Origin: Bacteroidota bacterium | GTDB taxonomy: Bacteria; Bacteroidota; Bacteroidia; B-17B0; Aurantibacillaceae | Assembly (NCBI GenBank): GCA_016194985.1 | Contig: JACQAK010000165.1 | Span: 1 to 54,389 of the forward strand | Length of the DNA: 54,389 nucleotides | Reading direction: 5' to 3' | Shown: positions 34,502-43,750 of the stretch, piece after piece | How positions within the stretch are numbered: position 1 is the first letter of the stretch | Layout of the letters: each line of letters starts with the position of its first letter | Made by a program: the position numbers and the translations under genes | Notes under the pieces: model-generated | Told to the model about the DNA's origin: nothing | The model's input: the letters and a program-made list of their open reading frames with translations, nothing else | The model's database searches: none

Positions 34502-35431
34502 TTATTTCTTTTTTGGCTTTCTCCCAGGGTTATTATCTTTAAATTTAAAGGTATCCATTGTATTATTCATGTTCATTCCCTTCATAGCTTCCATGCCGGT
34601 CATGTTCTTCCTGTTATTTTTAGCTTTCATATCACCCATTTCTTTCGACTCTTTCATATTGGATTTGTCCATGTCCTTCATATTATCTCTGCCATCCTTC
34701 ATATCCATATCTTTCATATTATCTTTTCCATTGGATTTTTGCATACTCTTCATATCCTTCATGTTGCCATTGTCTTTTAGATTATACTGGTAGAAATTGC
34801 CATTTATGATATAGATATCATTAGCCTTTGTGTCATCCGTACCTTTCATATCATGTCTATCCTTCTTGTCATCCATACCTAGTATTTCCTTCTTGCTGTC
34901 CGGGTCTTTTGGCTTATCCATGTCTTTCATTTTATGATCATCTACCTTTTTTTCACCTTCTCCATGATGCCCTCCTAATGAAGAATCCATTGACTCTTCT
35001 ACGGGTTTCACCCCCATACCTTTACTAAATACCAATTCACCCCCAATATAGCCCTGTAAAATAACCAAGCAATTTCCCACCAATAAACCCATTACCCAAA
35101 GCTTATATTCCTTATTTCCCATAAGCAATTTACGAAACCAATACCAAACAAAAAGAAATTGGAAAAAGAAGACAATGGCAAGCCCATTGTACTTATGAAC
35201 TATTAGCATTTCATCGACTCCAGCGTGATTCATTTTTTGTTCTTCAATAAACCCTGTTATTACAGCAATTGGAGAAGATATTACACCACCTATTAAACTT
35301 TTTATTGCCAAAATTTTCCATAATTCATTTTTTGAAAACAAAGATATAAAGCCAAATACGCCTGACAATAGTAATAAAACCACGGGAAAATGAACTACAA
35401 CCGGATGTAAGGTAGGGAAATTTGAAAACAT
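34502..35431 (-). CDS. DUF2231-like membrane protein with long Met/Asp/Lys-rich copper-binding tail
   Basis: The 309-residue product has four transmembrane helices in residues 10-155 starting with LHPVVVHFPVVLLLL, a DUF2231-type motif. The remaining 150 residues are built of degenerate MKDMD/MKGMN units plus GGHHGEG, very rich in Met, Asp and His. Such tails bind Cu(I) or Ag(I) outside the membrane. It is 12 bases upstream of the multicopper oxidase gene and probably hands copper to it. The repeats also create long spurious open frames on the other strand. Confidence 0.75.
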   Translation of the reverse strand: MFSNFPTLHPVVVHFPVVLLLLSGVFGFISLFSKNELWKILAIKSLIGGVISSPIAVITGFIEEQKMNHAGVDEMLIVHKYNGLAIVFFFQFLFVWYWFRKLLMGNKEYKLWVMGLLVGNCLVILQGYIGGELVFSKGMGVKPVEESMDSSLGGHHGEGEKKVDDHKMKDMDKPKDPDSKKEILGMDDKKDRHDMKGTDDTKANDIYIINGNFYQYNLKDNGNMKDMKSMQKSNGKDNMKDMDMKDGRDNMKDMDKSNMKESKEMGDMKAKNNRKNMTGMEAMKGMNMNNTMDTFKFKDNNPGRKPKKK

Positions 35432-35613
35432 AATTTTTTTAGATATTTTTTAAATTGTTCTATTTATGTGAAGATTCTTTCATCCCCTCATCTTTAATCA
35501 TAAGGATAAATAGAGAGCATACAAATATGGTCTCATAGCTTGATATTTTCATTATACTATGAATTATATCAATCAATTTAGGGTCTTCTTTCGCCTTTAT
35601 TTTTTGTATAGTT

Positions 35614-35649
35614 AATCCATAATGCAAATACTGTTTTGCATTATGGATT
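35614..35649. terminator. perfect inverted repeat, terminator-like, downstream of the Csp gene
   Basis: 15-base perfect arms (35614-35628 and 35635-35649) enclose a 6-base loop. It starts 27 bases after the stop of the copper-storage gene. A T-rich stretch follows on the plus strand; on the minus strand the tail is less T-rich. It is a strong hairpin, probably stopping transcription of the copper-storage gene. Confidence 0.6.
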
Positions 35650-35676
35650 GATTTATAATTTTTTGGAAATCATTTT

Positions 35677-36003
35677 TTATGCTGCCTGCCTGCAAGCTTC
35701 TGAGCATTTCCGGCAGGCTTCTGCACATTCCATACAATGATCCAATTGATGCTTTGAGCATTCCTCGGCACATTTGTTACATATTTCCACACATTCTTTT
35801 AAAATATGTCCACCATGTTCTGATCCTCTGCTAATTAAGCTGGCAGTTAAAGAACATATTTGTGCACAGTCTATGTCTAGTTTTATACATTTAGCCATCA
35901 TTTGAATGTCTTTTTCTTCAAGACAAGCAGTTAAGCAATGATTGCATGCAACAGCGCATTGGTTAAGCAAGCTAATAACCTCTTGATTTTTTTCGTGAGC
36001 CAT
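35677..36003 (-). CDS. four-helix-bundle copper storage protein (Csp/DUF326 type)
   Basis: The 108-residue product has Cys pairs spaced along four helices: CAVACNHCLTAC, CIKLDIDCAQIC, CVEICNKCAEEC and CMECAEACRKCSEAC. Csp proteins line the inside of a helical bundle with thiolates and bind many Cu(I) ions. There is no signal peptide, so this is the cytosolic form. It sits among copper genes, with a strong hairpin after the stop. Confidence 0.9.
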   Translation of the reverse strand: MAHEKNQEVISLLNQCAVACNHCLTACLEEKDIQMMAKCIKLDIDCAQICSLTASLISRGSEHGGHILKECVEICNKCAEECSKHQLDHCMECAEACRKCSEACRQAA

Positions 36004-36091
36004 AATATTAAATTTTTATTTATTTTTTTCAGTTCCCCTGTTACCGGTTCTTCAGATTTACTGTTGCCTATTATTGTTGACTAAAATGGGA

Positions 36092-36712
36092 CTATCTCAG
36101 TAGCCACTTTTGAAGTTCTTCTATTTCCATTTCCTGGTCATCTTTCATCATTTCTGCCATATTCCTGATAGTCATTTCATGGCCATAATGAATTACTAAA
36201 TCTGCCATTTCAATGGCACTTTGGTGATGAAAGATCATTAAGATTGCAAAATCGTGATCAATATTGCCATTTACCTTTTGTAAATCTGCATTACGATGCA
36301 TTTTTTCCATTGATAATTTCATTTTCATATTAAAATCCATGCTATCGGGATGTGCAGCATGATTATTGAGGAAATTGGTTAAAGCTATAATTTCCATATT
36401 TTGCTTCTGAACCATCATCTGTGCTATTCTTCGTATGGTGGTATCACTTCCTTCAGCTAAAACAATATTAGACATATCAATTGCTCCCATATGGTGCATA
36501 CGCATCATTTTAGCAAAATGATTATCAGGTCCTCCCGACATATCCATTGTGTCCATTTTATTCATCATTTTATGCATTTCCATCATCATTCTATTTGACT
36601 CATGTGATGGAGTTGTTGAATTAGCAAGGGTAGTTATATCTTTATCTTTTTTACAAGAAATTATTGCAGCAGTTAATACTATGCACAAAGAAATTTTAAT
36701 TAAGTGTTTCAT
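36092..36712 (-). CDS. DUF305 lipoprotein, Met/His rich
   Basis: The 206-residue product has a lipoprotein signal (AAIISC) and two DUF305 halves with HHMGAIDMS and HHQSAIEMADL motifs, interspersed with many Met residues (MMMEMHKMM). DUF305/CopM proteins bind copper in the periplasm. It lies 88 bases upstream of the Csp gene on the same strand. Confidence 0.85.
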   Translation of the reverse strand: MKHLIKISLCIVLTAAIISCKKDKDITTLANSTTPSHESNRMMMEMHKMMNKMDTMDMSGGPDNHFAKMMRMHHMGAIDMSNIVLAEGSDTTIRRIAQMMVQKQNMEIIALTNFLNNHAAHPDSMDFNMKMKLSMEKMHRNADLQKVNGNIDHDFAILMIFHHQSAIEMADLVIHYGHEMTIRNMAEMMKDDQEMEIEELQKWLLR

Positions 36713-36930
36713 TTTTTGGTTTTAATGTTAGTTATTATTAAAAATACACTAAAGTCAAGGACATAGCGTTACATTATTTTTTAAATAAGTTACATGCCAA
36801 AATGATTTTAATGAATAAGCGGATTAAATTATAAGTATAATGGTACAATTAAGTTTTATTGGGAAATATATGCTGGAAAATTGTGGAATTTATACCATAG
36901 TATATACCAAAACTGGCGCTATCCTATTAA

Positions 36931-36964
36931 TAAAAAAGCCCGCAAATGAACTAATTTGCAGGCT
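36931..36964 (-). terminator. rho-independent terminator after the His-rich lipoprotein gene
   Basis: Arms of 11 bases (36937-36947 and 36954-36964, one mismatch) with a 6-base loop; read on the minus strand the stem AGCCTGCAAAT...GCGGGCT is followed by TTTTTTATT. It lies 23 bases past the stop of the His-rich gene. Confidence 0.75.
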
Positions 36965-36987
36965 AAAACTAAACTAAAAAAAAAATA

Positions 36988-37395
36988 TTAATGACTATGA
37001 TGGTGAGGCATATGATTCAATGAATCCAATATGTCATGATGATGATGAAGAGAATCCAATGCGTGATGATCACTTATCGGATGATGAACATGATGGGCAG
37101 TGTCTTGATGATGGTATTGAGTATGATGATGCCAGTATAATGAATCGTGGTGGTGGTACAAGCTATCAAAGTGATTTATATGATGTTGATTAGGAGCATT
37201 ATGTTGCAAGGAATCATTATAGTGAGTCATTGCCGTATAAGCCACATGCATGGAATTAGCAGATGAAACATCTTCCTGATATGTATCATGTATTGAGTCC
37301 TGCTGTGGTTGAGTCTGTTTCTTGCCACAGGATAGCAAAATGGTAAACGCAAAAATTGCAGATACCATTATTTTTTTTGAAGTAAATAATTTCAT
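36988..37395 (-). CDS. His-rich lipoprotein
   Basis: The 135-residue product has a lipoprotein signal ending TILLSC and a low-complexity body with about 35 His, mainly HHHDSL/HHHH groups alternating with Asp/Ser/Leu/Tyr. It probably chelates Cu, Ni or Zn at the cell surface or in the periplasm. It is followed by a clear terminator and preceded by the HMA-AraC regulator gene. No catalytic motif. Confidence 0.75.
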   Translation of the reverse strand: MKLFTSKKIMVSAIFAFTILLSCGKKQTQPQQDSIHDTYQEDVSSANSMHVAYTAMTHYNDSLQHNAPNQHHINHFDSLYHHHDSLYWHHHTQYHHQDTAHHVHHPISDHHALDSLHHHHDILDSLNHMPHHHSH

Positions 37396-37489
37396 AGTTT
37401 TTTAAATTAAAGTATAGTCATAAAGATACGCAAAGTATCCTAAAGGTATTTGTGTAATTACGGTTAAGATTTATAGTTTATGGTAGATG

Positions 37490-38056
37490 CTATATCTCAT
37501 TTCTTGACCTTCTACTAACCTTTTTATCTCTGTAATCACTCATAGTCATTTGAGTCTCTTTTTTGAATTGATTGGAAAGATATGCCAGGCTTTTATATCC
37601 TAAAAGATTCGATATTTCGGAAAATGTTAATTCACCGTATTCCACTAACTCTTTTACCTTTTCTATACGTTGAAGGATGATGTATTTTTCAATTGTAATT
37701 TTAGTGTATTTAGAAAAAATTCGACTCAGGTAATCATAAGAAAGATTTAGTTTTTCAGATATGTAATCTGAATATGCCATTTTATTATAATCCTGTTCAT
37801 TATAATGAATTAACTTAACTATAGCAATTTTTACAGATTCCACGGTTCGTTCTTCTCCACTTAGGATCAACCCGAAGCCGTGTTTTTTTATCTGTTCATT
37901 AAGTAATTCTAAAGTAATCTTTGGAGATTCAATAAACGTGGCATGACCTAATACTACTTCAACAGACAAGAGCCCTAAGAGCTGCAAATCACTTCTAACA
38001 AGCTCTATGCAACTTTTACAACACATATTTTTAATATTTATAGTGATTAAATTCAT
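37490..38056 (-). CDS. AraC-type regulator with N-terminal HMA metal-binding domain
   Basis: The 188-residue product has residues 1-70 as a ferredoxin-like HMA domain with MCCKSC (residues 11-16) in the metal loop, and residues 85-180 as an AraC double helix-turn-helix (LSYDYLSRIFSKY, LTFSEISNLLGYKSLAYLSNQFKKE). The HMA part would bind Cu(I), Ag(I) or a similar soft ion directly and the AraC part DNA: a one-component metal sensor. It follows the second RND pump by 49 bases and probably controls this operon. The short size leaves no room for another sensor. Confidence 0.85.
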   Translation of the reverse strand: MNLITINIKNMCCKSCIELVRSDLQLLGLLSVEVVLGHATFIESPKITLELLNEQIKKHGFGLILSGEERTVESVKIAIVKLIHYNEQDYNKMAYSDYISEKLNLSYDYLSRIFSKYTKITIEKYIILQRIEKVKELVEYGELTFSEISNLLGYKSLAYLSNQFKKETQMTMSDYRDKKVSRRSRNEI

Positions 38057-38105
38057 TATTAATTAAATCTTCATGAAACTACAAAACAAAATATTTTGTA
38101 TGGTA

Positions 38106-41100
38106 TTAAAAGGTGTGATTTTTGCTATCTATATTATAAAGTATTTGATTGCTTTTTTGCTCAAAATAAACTTTCAGTGCTTTTTCCCCAAACATATAAA
38201 ATACCACAGGTGTTACTATCATATCTAGTAATGTAGAACTTATTAAGCCCCCCAAAATAACCACAGCCACCGGATACAAAATTTCCTTACCTGATGCTTG
38301 CGCATCCATAGTTAGTGGTATTAACGCCAATGCTGCTACTAATGCAGTCATTAAAACAGGTACTAATCGTTCTAATGAACCCCTAATTATCATCTCTTTA
38401 CCGAATTTTTCACCTTCGTGTTCTATTAAATGTATATAGTGTGAAATCATCATAATTCCGTTACGGGAGGCGATCCCCGTTAACGTAATAAATCCAACTA
38501 AAGTAGCAATAGAGAATGTTCCGCCTGTAATTGTAACTGCTATTACGCTTCCTATTAATGCCAATGGAATGTTTAACATAATCTGGATAACAATTCGAGA
38601 AGATTTAAAGTGTGAATACAGTACCAAAAAAATACCTAAAAATGCAAATATGCTTAATATCCCAATTAATTTTGATGCTTCTTGCTGACTCTCAAACTGA
38701 CCACCATACTTAATAAAATACCCTTGTGGTAGTGGTATATCTGTTTTTATTTTATTTTGGATTTCCTTAACTGTACTCCCTAAATCTCTGCCTTGTACGT
38801 TACAGCTAATAACGATTCTTCGTTGAGTGTTTTCGTGATATACTGAATTAATTGAATTAGTGTATTCTATATCTGCAATTTGTTGTAAGGGAATTAAATT
38901 TCCTGACGGACCACTAATTAATGTATTTCGTATTTTTTCAATGTTCGTGCGCTCTTCATTAGTAGTTCGGAGTAAAATATCAAATGATTTTTGACCATCT
39001 AAAATTTGTCCTGTTACTTTACCATTGTAAAATATTTCTAAACTTTCTGCTATTTTTCCTGCTTGTATTCCGTATCGTTGCAGGGCATCTCGTTTAATTT
39101 TAATGACTAACTGCGGTACTAATACTTGTTTTTCAATTTGAGCATCTACAACGCCATCTATTTTACTAATAGTTTCTTTTATTTTTCCTGCATTTGTTCG
39201 TAAATCTGTTAAATCATTACCAAATAATTTTATGGCTACCTGCGCTCTTACACCCGATAATAAATGGTCTAAACGGTGTGAAATAGGTTGTCCTACATTT
39301 ACAGATACACCTTGCAAAATGTTTAACTCTTTTCTGATGTTCGCTAAAATTTCATCTCGACTTCGTTCAGGATTTTCTTTTAACTCAACTTCGATTTCCG
39401 AATTACTAACTGGCTCAACGTGTTCGTCAAGTTCTGCACGTCCTGTTCTACGGCTAACAAATTCCACCTCGGGAACTTTGAGCATCAATTTTTCCGCCAA
39501 AGTTCCAATTTTATTACTTTCTTCTAATGATGTTCCTGCGGGTGTAGATAAATTAATAGTAAACGAACCTTCATTAAATGGAGGTAAAAATTCGGTTCCG
39601 AAAAATGGAACAATACTTACAGATGCAATTATTAGTAATACAGCTACGCCAATAATTTGTTTTGGTCTACTCAAACCAAAGTGTAATAATTTGGTATCTT
39701 TCTTTTTTAGCCATCGTACTAACTTGCTATCGTGTTCAACTTCTTTCTTAGGTTTTATACCCAATAGATAACTGCATAGAGCAGGTGTTACCGTAAGTGA
39801 TACAATTAAAGATGCAACAATAGAAGTGATATAGGCTACACCTAATGGCGCAAATATTTTTCCTTCGATTCCCTGCATTGAAAACAAAGGAATAAATACT
39901 AATACCACTATAATCGTTGCATAAACAATCGAATTTCGCACTTCACTACTGGCATCATACACTACATTTAATATTGGACGTGGTTTTTCAAGTTTCCAGT
40001 TTTCGCCAAGTCTTCTATGAACATTCTCGACATCCACAATGGCATCATCTACTAATTCTCCAATAGCAATAGCCAAGCCACCTAATGTTAAAGTGTTTAT
40101 GGATATTCCGAATAATTTAAAAATAATGGCTGTGGTTATTAATGATAAAGGAATTGCAGTGAGTGTAATAATCGTTGTTCGAAAGTTTAGTAGAAATAGA
40201 AACAAAATGATAATGACTAAGATAAATCCATCTCTCAATGCTTCCTCAACATTTTTTAATGAATTTACAATGAAATTTTTTTGTTGAAATATTTTCGAGT
40301 TAAGTTTTACATCTTTAGGTAATGTTTGTTGCAATTCTGCTAATGCTTTTTCTACTTCATCGGTTAAATCTATTGTACTCGCACCGGGCTGTTTTTCAAC
40401 GGTTAGTATTACTGCCGATTTACCATTAATACTGGCATCGCCTCTCTTTATTGCACCTCCAAATTTCACATCTGCCACTTGAGATAATAATACAGGTAAG
40501 CCATCTTTATTGGCAACAACGGTGTTTTTTAAATCTTCTAACGTAGTTGCTCTGCCAATGTTTCTAATCAATACCTCACTACCATATTGGTCGAAAAAAC
40601 CACCAGTTGTATTTTGATTGGTAAGTAATAGTGCATTATCAACATCATCAATACTTAAATTAAATTGCTTTAGTTTTGTGCTTGATATTAAAACCTGATA
40701 TTGTTTTCGCTCTCCGCCAATAGGAATAACTTGTGATACACCTTTAATACTCATTAGGCGCCTACGAATTGTAAAATCAGCAAGAGTTCGCAAATCGGCA
40801 GGACTAGTTGTGTCTGAACTAATACCCACTAACATTATCTGCCCCATTACGGAGCTTATTGGCCCCATGACAGGTGTTATGCCTTTTGGTAATATTACGG
40901 TTTGTAATTTTTCGGCAACTAGTTGACGTGCTTTAAATACATCCGTATTCCAATCAAATTCAACAAACACCATTCCTATACCAATAGCAGAGCTACTTCG
41001 CACAATTTCTACACCAGGCGAACCATTCAATGCGGTTTCAACTGGCAGGGCAACTTGTGTTTCAATTTCTTCGGGAGCCATACCATTGGCTTCTAAAAAT

Positions 41101-41246
41101 ATAGTTACACGAGGTCTGTTTAAATCGGGTAATACATCCACAGGCAAATTAGTAATGGTGTAAACACCATACACCATTATTAAACAGGCAAAGGCTAATA
41201 CAAATAAGCGATTGTGTAGTGAGAATTTTATGAGTTTATTTAGCAT
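38106..41246 (-). CDS. heavy-metal RND pump, CusA/CzcA family (second pump)
   Basis: At 1046 residues this is a normal-length pump with twelve predicted helices and two porter domains. The helix-4 motif reads AIGELVDDAIVDVEN (near residues 395-410), different from the DFG-x3-DGA motif of the first pump, so the substrate range is probably different (the Cu/Ag-type or the uncharacterised HME group). Its adaptor and outer-membrane factor are encoded about 6-9 kb upstream in the same operon, with eight intact genes and one remnant between. It follows a 111-residue unknown gene by 12 bases and precedes the HMA-AraC gene. Confidence 0.9.
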   Translation of the reverse strand: MLNKLIKFSLHNRLFVLAFACLIMVYGVYTITNLPVDVLPDLNRPRVTIFLEANGMAPEEIETQVALPVETALNGSPGVEIVRSSSAIGIGMVFVEFDWNTDVFKARQLVAEKLQTVILPKGITPVMGPISSVMGQIMLVGISSDTTSPADLRTLADFTIRRRLMSIKGVSQVIPIGGERKQYQVLISSTKLKQFNLSIDDVDNALLLTNQNTTGGFFDQYGSEVLIRNIGRATTLEDLKNTVVANKDGLPVLLSQVADVKFGGAIKRGDASINGKSAVILTVEKQPGASTIDLTDEVEKALAELQQTLPKDVKLNSKIFQQKNFIVNSLKNVEEALRDGFILVIIILFLFLLNFRTTIITLTAIPLSLITTAIIFKLFGISINTLTLGGLAIAIGELVDDAIVDVENVHRRLGENWKLEKPRPILNVVYDASSEVRNSIVYATIIVVLVFIPLFSMQGIEGKIFAPLGVAYITSIVASLIVSLTVTPALCSYLLGIKPKKEVEHDSKLVRWLKKKDTKLLHFGLSRPKQIIGVAVLLIIASVSIVPFFGTEFLPPFNEGSFTINLSTPAGTSLEESNKIGTLAEKLMLKVPEVEFVSRRTGRAELDEHVEPVSNSEIEVELKENPERSRDEILANIRKELNILQGVSVNVGQPISHRLDHLLSGVRAQVAIKLFGNDLTDLRTNAGKIKETISKIDGVVDAQIEKQVLVPQLVIKIKRDALQRYGIQAGKIAESLEIFYNGKVTGQILDGQKSFDILLRTTNEERTNIEKIRNTLISGPSGNLIPLQQIADIEYTNSINSVYHENTQRRIVISCNVQGRDLGSTVKEIQNKIKTDIPLPQGYFIKYGGQFESQQEASKLIGILSIFAFLGIFLVLYSHFKSSRIVIQIMLNIPLALIGSVIAVTITGGTFSIATLVGFITLTGIASRNGIMMISHYIHLIEHEGEKFGKEMIIRGSLERLVPVLMTALVAALALIPLTMDAQASGKEILYPVAVVILGGLISSTLLDMIVTPVVFYMFGEKALKVYFEQKSNQILYNIDSKNHTF

Positions 41247-41258
41247 AATTTTATGGTG

Positions 41259-41594
41259 TTATAAGTTTGGAAATGGGGTTTTATAATTTTTTTCTCTAAT
41301 CGTTTCGTCATCGGTATAATATTTTGTTTTTTTGCTGCTAATCATTTTTCCACTTTCTGTATATATGAGTTCTATTTCTTTGTCTCCTTTTTGAAGGACT
41401 ATATTGTAGGTGGTTTGTTTATTTGAATCAATTATTTTGTTGCAATATTTTATTTTATAATTTATGTGTTTCCTATTTATACTCTGTTTAATATTCTGTG
41501 GTATGCTATCGATACTGATTTCTATTACGTTTTGTGCTGAAAACATTTTATATAAACAAATACAAAATATAAAGTATGGTATTTTCAGTCTCAT
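41259..41594 (-). CDS. small secreted protein of unknown function
   Basis: The 111-residue product has a signal peptide (ending MFSAQ) and a beta-rich body with Lys/Tyr/Ile bias (IELIYTESGKMISSKK). It resembles the PepSY-like small secreted proteins of Bacteroidota in general look only. It lies in the operon between the thioredoxin remnant and the second pump. Confidence 0.5.
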   Translation of the reverse strand: MRLKIPYFIFCICLYKMFSAQNVIEISIDSIPQNIKQSINRKHINYKIKYCNKIIDSNKQTTYNIVLQKGDKEIELIYTESGKMISSKKTKYYTDDETIREKNYKTPFPNL

Positions 41595-41627
41595 TCTAAC
41601 TATTTATATTTTCCGCTACATTAACTA

Positions 41628-41879
41628 TCATTTTTTATTATGCTCTAGCGCTGTCTTTCCGAATTTAATAAACTCAGCGAAAAACTTTTTAGTTTGATCA
41701 ACACCTTCTGTTCGAGCAACAATTTCTTGTTTATCGTTAATAATCAAAAAAGTAGGATATGAATTAATTTGGAATTTTTTCGCTAATGCAATTCCTTCCC
41801 CTTTTTCCATATTCATTGAAACGTTAATGAAATTTTCATTATAATAGGTTGCCACATCTTTATTAGTGAAAAGATATTT
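41628..41879 (-). pseudogene. thioredoxin-like gene remnant lacking the CxxC half
   Basis: The frame reads KYLFTNKDVATYYNENFINV, MEKGEG and the cis-Pro strand SYPTFLI, matching the second half of thioredoxin-like periplasmic proteins. The first half with the CxxC site is absent: the frame meets a stop in the end of the upstream gene. Expression as a 75-residue peptide from the GTG at 41855 is possible but would have no redox site. Confidence 0.6.
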
Positions 41880-41886
41880 ATTGTAT

Positions 41887-42726
41887 TTACTGCTTAATAA
41901 GTTTTATATTTTCTATTCTATTGGGGTATTCTATTCTTAACAAATAAATACCTGCATCCAATGCTTTTACAATCTCCTGCTTATAACTAGATTCCTTGGT
42001 TGAGTTTTTTTGTATAAATTTTCCATTAATCTCATATAAAGAAACTGCCTTTATCTGATTATTAAATATTGGGTTAAATTCAACGGTATATGAATTTAAA
42101 AATACTGTAGGGAAAACTTTTGTTTGGTAAGTATTAAGAGTTTGATTTTCTATGCCTGAAATAGTTGAATTATTAATTTGTAAAACTCTTGTATAGGTTG
42201 TATCTCCAGTTAATGCTTCATCGTGGTTTGCTACTAACATTGACATGTAAATTTTAACTTTACCTTTATTAATTGATGGAGCTTTCCATTTGTAAGTCCA
42301 AGTAGCGCTATCTTGTGAGTCAGCACCACAAGGTGTATGGCTTACATACCTTCTACCACCTAAAGTGTAGGTTCTTGTATTAGATACATTTATTAAACTA
42401 AAAGTACCTACTGAGGTATTAGTGGTATCTAATGCTGAACAAACAAAACCAAATTTAGAATGTCCAGCTCTTTTAATGCGAATATGAACTAAATAAGAAC
42501 TATCTAATTGATATTGTGTAGAACCGTTTTCAAACTCAAAATGTAAATCGGGTACATTTGGATTTACTGGGGCTGAGTGACAGCCCGAACAGGTTGTTTC
42601 TCCGGGTGCACCACTATGGTCGCCCACAATAGGACTGTCACAAGGAGATTGTACGTTATTAGTTGCTGAAATTAAAATTAGCATACTAATAATCGAAAAT
42701 ATGGTAATGGATAGTTTATTTTTCAT
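41887..42726 (-). CDS. secreted single-heme-motif protein with T9SS sorting domain (choice-of-anchor V type)
   Basis: The 279-residue product has a signal peptide, then a CSGCH motif (CxxCH, about residue 46-50) suited to covalent heme c, a Reeler-like/choice-of-anchor V beta domain (residues 60-185) and a degenerate C-terminal T9SS sorting domain. It would be exported to the outer surface. It lies between the cupredoxin gene and the thioredoxin remnant. A redox role beside the cupredoxin is possible. Confidence 0.7.
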   Translation of the reverse strand: MKNKLSITIFSIISMLILISATNNVQSPCDSPIVGDHSGAPGETTCSGCHSAPVNPNVPDLHFEFENGSTQYQLDSSYLVHIRIKRAGHSKFGFVCSALDTTNTSVGTFSLINVSNTRTYTLGGRRYVSHTPCGADSQDSATWTYKWKAPSINKGKVKIYMSMLVANHDEALTGDTTYTRVLQINNSTISGIENQTLNTYQTKVFPTVFLNSYTVEFNPIFNNQIKAVSLYEINGKFIQKNSTKESSYKQEIVKALDAGIYLLRIEYPNRIENIKLIKQ

Positions 42727-42742
42727 TTTTTGTTTTTATAAT

Positions 42743-43072
42743 TTATTTCACAATTATTTGACCAAGCATCGAATTATGATAGTTACAATAGAAAGCATAA
42801 TAACCAGTATCATTAAAGGTGTATGAAAAACTTGCATTAGGTTTAAGATTTCCTGAATAAAACTTTTTATTAAACTCACTGGCTGTGTGTGTTTTTGGGT
42901 CTTTATTAATAAAAGTGATAGTCGTTCCTTTTGATATTTTTGTTTGATATGGTTCTACGGTTTGATTATGTAACCAAATCTCGTTTTCATTTCTTTCACC
43001 ATCATTATGCTTTTTACAGGCAGTTATTGCAAGTAGAATTGTAAAATATAGTATTATGTTTTTCATATCCAT
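42743..43072 (-). CDS. cupredoxin (plastocyanin-like) lipoprotein
   Basis: The 109-residue product has a lipoprotein signal ending AITAC and a cupredoxin fold with type 1 copper ligands: H (KTHTASEF), then C, H and M in YCNYHNSMLG. It carries electrons or binds copper in the periplasm. Start is ATG at 43072; a second ATG follows two codons later. Its neighbour is the heme-motif T9SS protein gene, 16 bases away. Confidence 0.85.
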   Translation of the reverse strand: MDMKNIILYFTILLAITACKKHNDGERNENEIWLHNQTVEPYQTKISKGTTITFINKDPKTHTASEFNKKFYSGNLKPNASFSYTFNDTGYYAFYCNYHNSMLGQIIVK

Positions 43073-43080
43073 ACTTTTAA

Positions 43081-43746
43081 TTAATAATCAGGTTTCCAAC
43101 TCGTTTGGATTTGGTGCAATTCGTCAAACAAAGTAAGTATTTCAGGTACCTGGTCGTGTGGATGAATTTGAATGTCAGCTTGGTCGTGTAAGATTTTAAA
43201 TTTTAAATGGTTTACCCAATGAAAAACTCCTATTCTAAATAAATTTTGTACATAATTTCTAATATGATTATCATTGATTGAATTGCCAACATAACCGTTA
43301 TTGGGTTGGAAACCTTCGTATTGAACCACATATTCAGGGTTTGCAGCGTAATCTAAAATTTGATGCTGTTGAAGAAGATAAAATATGCCATCTGTTTTAA
43401 GGATAAGGATATTTCTAATATCATCATTACCATTAAGTAACAAATCCATTAATTGATTTTCGTCAGGAGGCGCAGGATAGGTTTGACGGAAACCATAGAT
43501 TTCGTAATGTAATTGATTTTCATTTCCAAGTTCTGTTCCCATTTCAGGATGTATCTCGAACTCATTTCCGTCAATTGAAAGTTGTATGTTTTTTTTAAGT
43601 AAGCTAACCAAATCTATTCGGTTTGTTGTGCAATATTCTCCATTATTAATTTTTGTAATGTCAGGGCTTCGCTTCCATAAATTATTTTGGTTAAGTCTAA
43701 AGATATTGCTTCTGTATGCTGATTCTATATTGATTGTGTATTTCAT
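43081..43746 (-). CDS. unknown protein in the metal operon
   Basis: 221 residues from the ATG at 43746; the upstream ATG at 43764 overlaps the methyltransferase gene. There is no signal peptide or membrane helix. It shows mixed alpha/beta character, Trp/Tyr/Gln-rich stretches (YEIYGFRQTYPAPPDENQL) and a C-terminal His/Asp part (DIQIHPHDQVPE). I cannot assign a family. It probably forms a pair with the overlapping methyltransferase gene. Confidence 0.55.
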   Translation of the reverse strand: MKYTINIESAYRSNIFRLNQNNLWKRSPDITKINNGEYCTTNRIDLVSLLKKNIQLSIDGNEFEIHPEMGTELGNENQLHYEIYGFRQTYPAPPDENQLMDLLLNGNDDIRNILILKTDGIFYLLQQHQILDYAANPEYVVQYEGFQPNNGYVGNSINDNHIRNYVQNLFRIGVFHWVNHLKFKILHDQADIQIHPHDQVPEILTLFDELHQIQTSWKPDY

Positions 43747-43750
43747 AATT

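Noticed and set aside
34481-34793. Plus-strand frames of about 100 residues.
   Set aside because: They mirror the MKDM repeats of the minus-strand gene and have no independent protein character.
35440-35550. A 30-codon minus-strand frame between the Met-rich and Csp genes.
   Set aside because: Too short and without spacing or composition that would support a gene.
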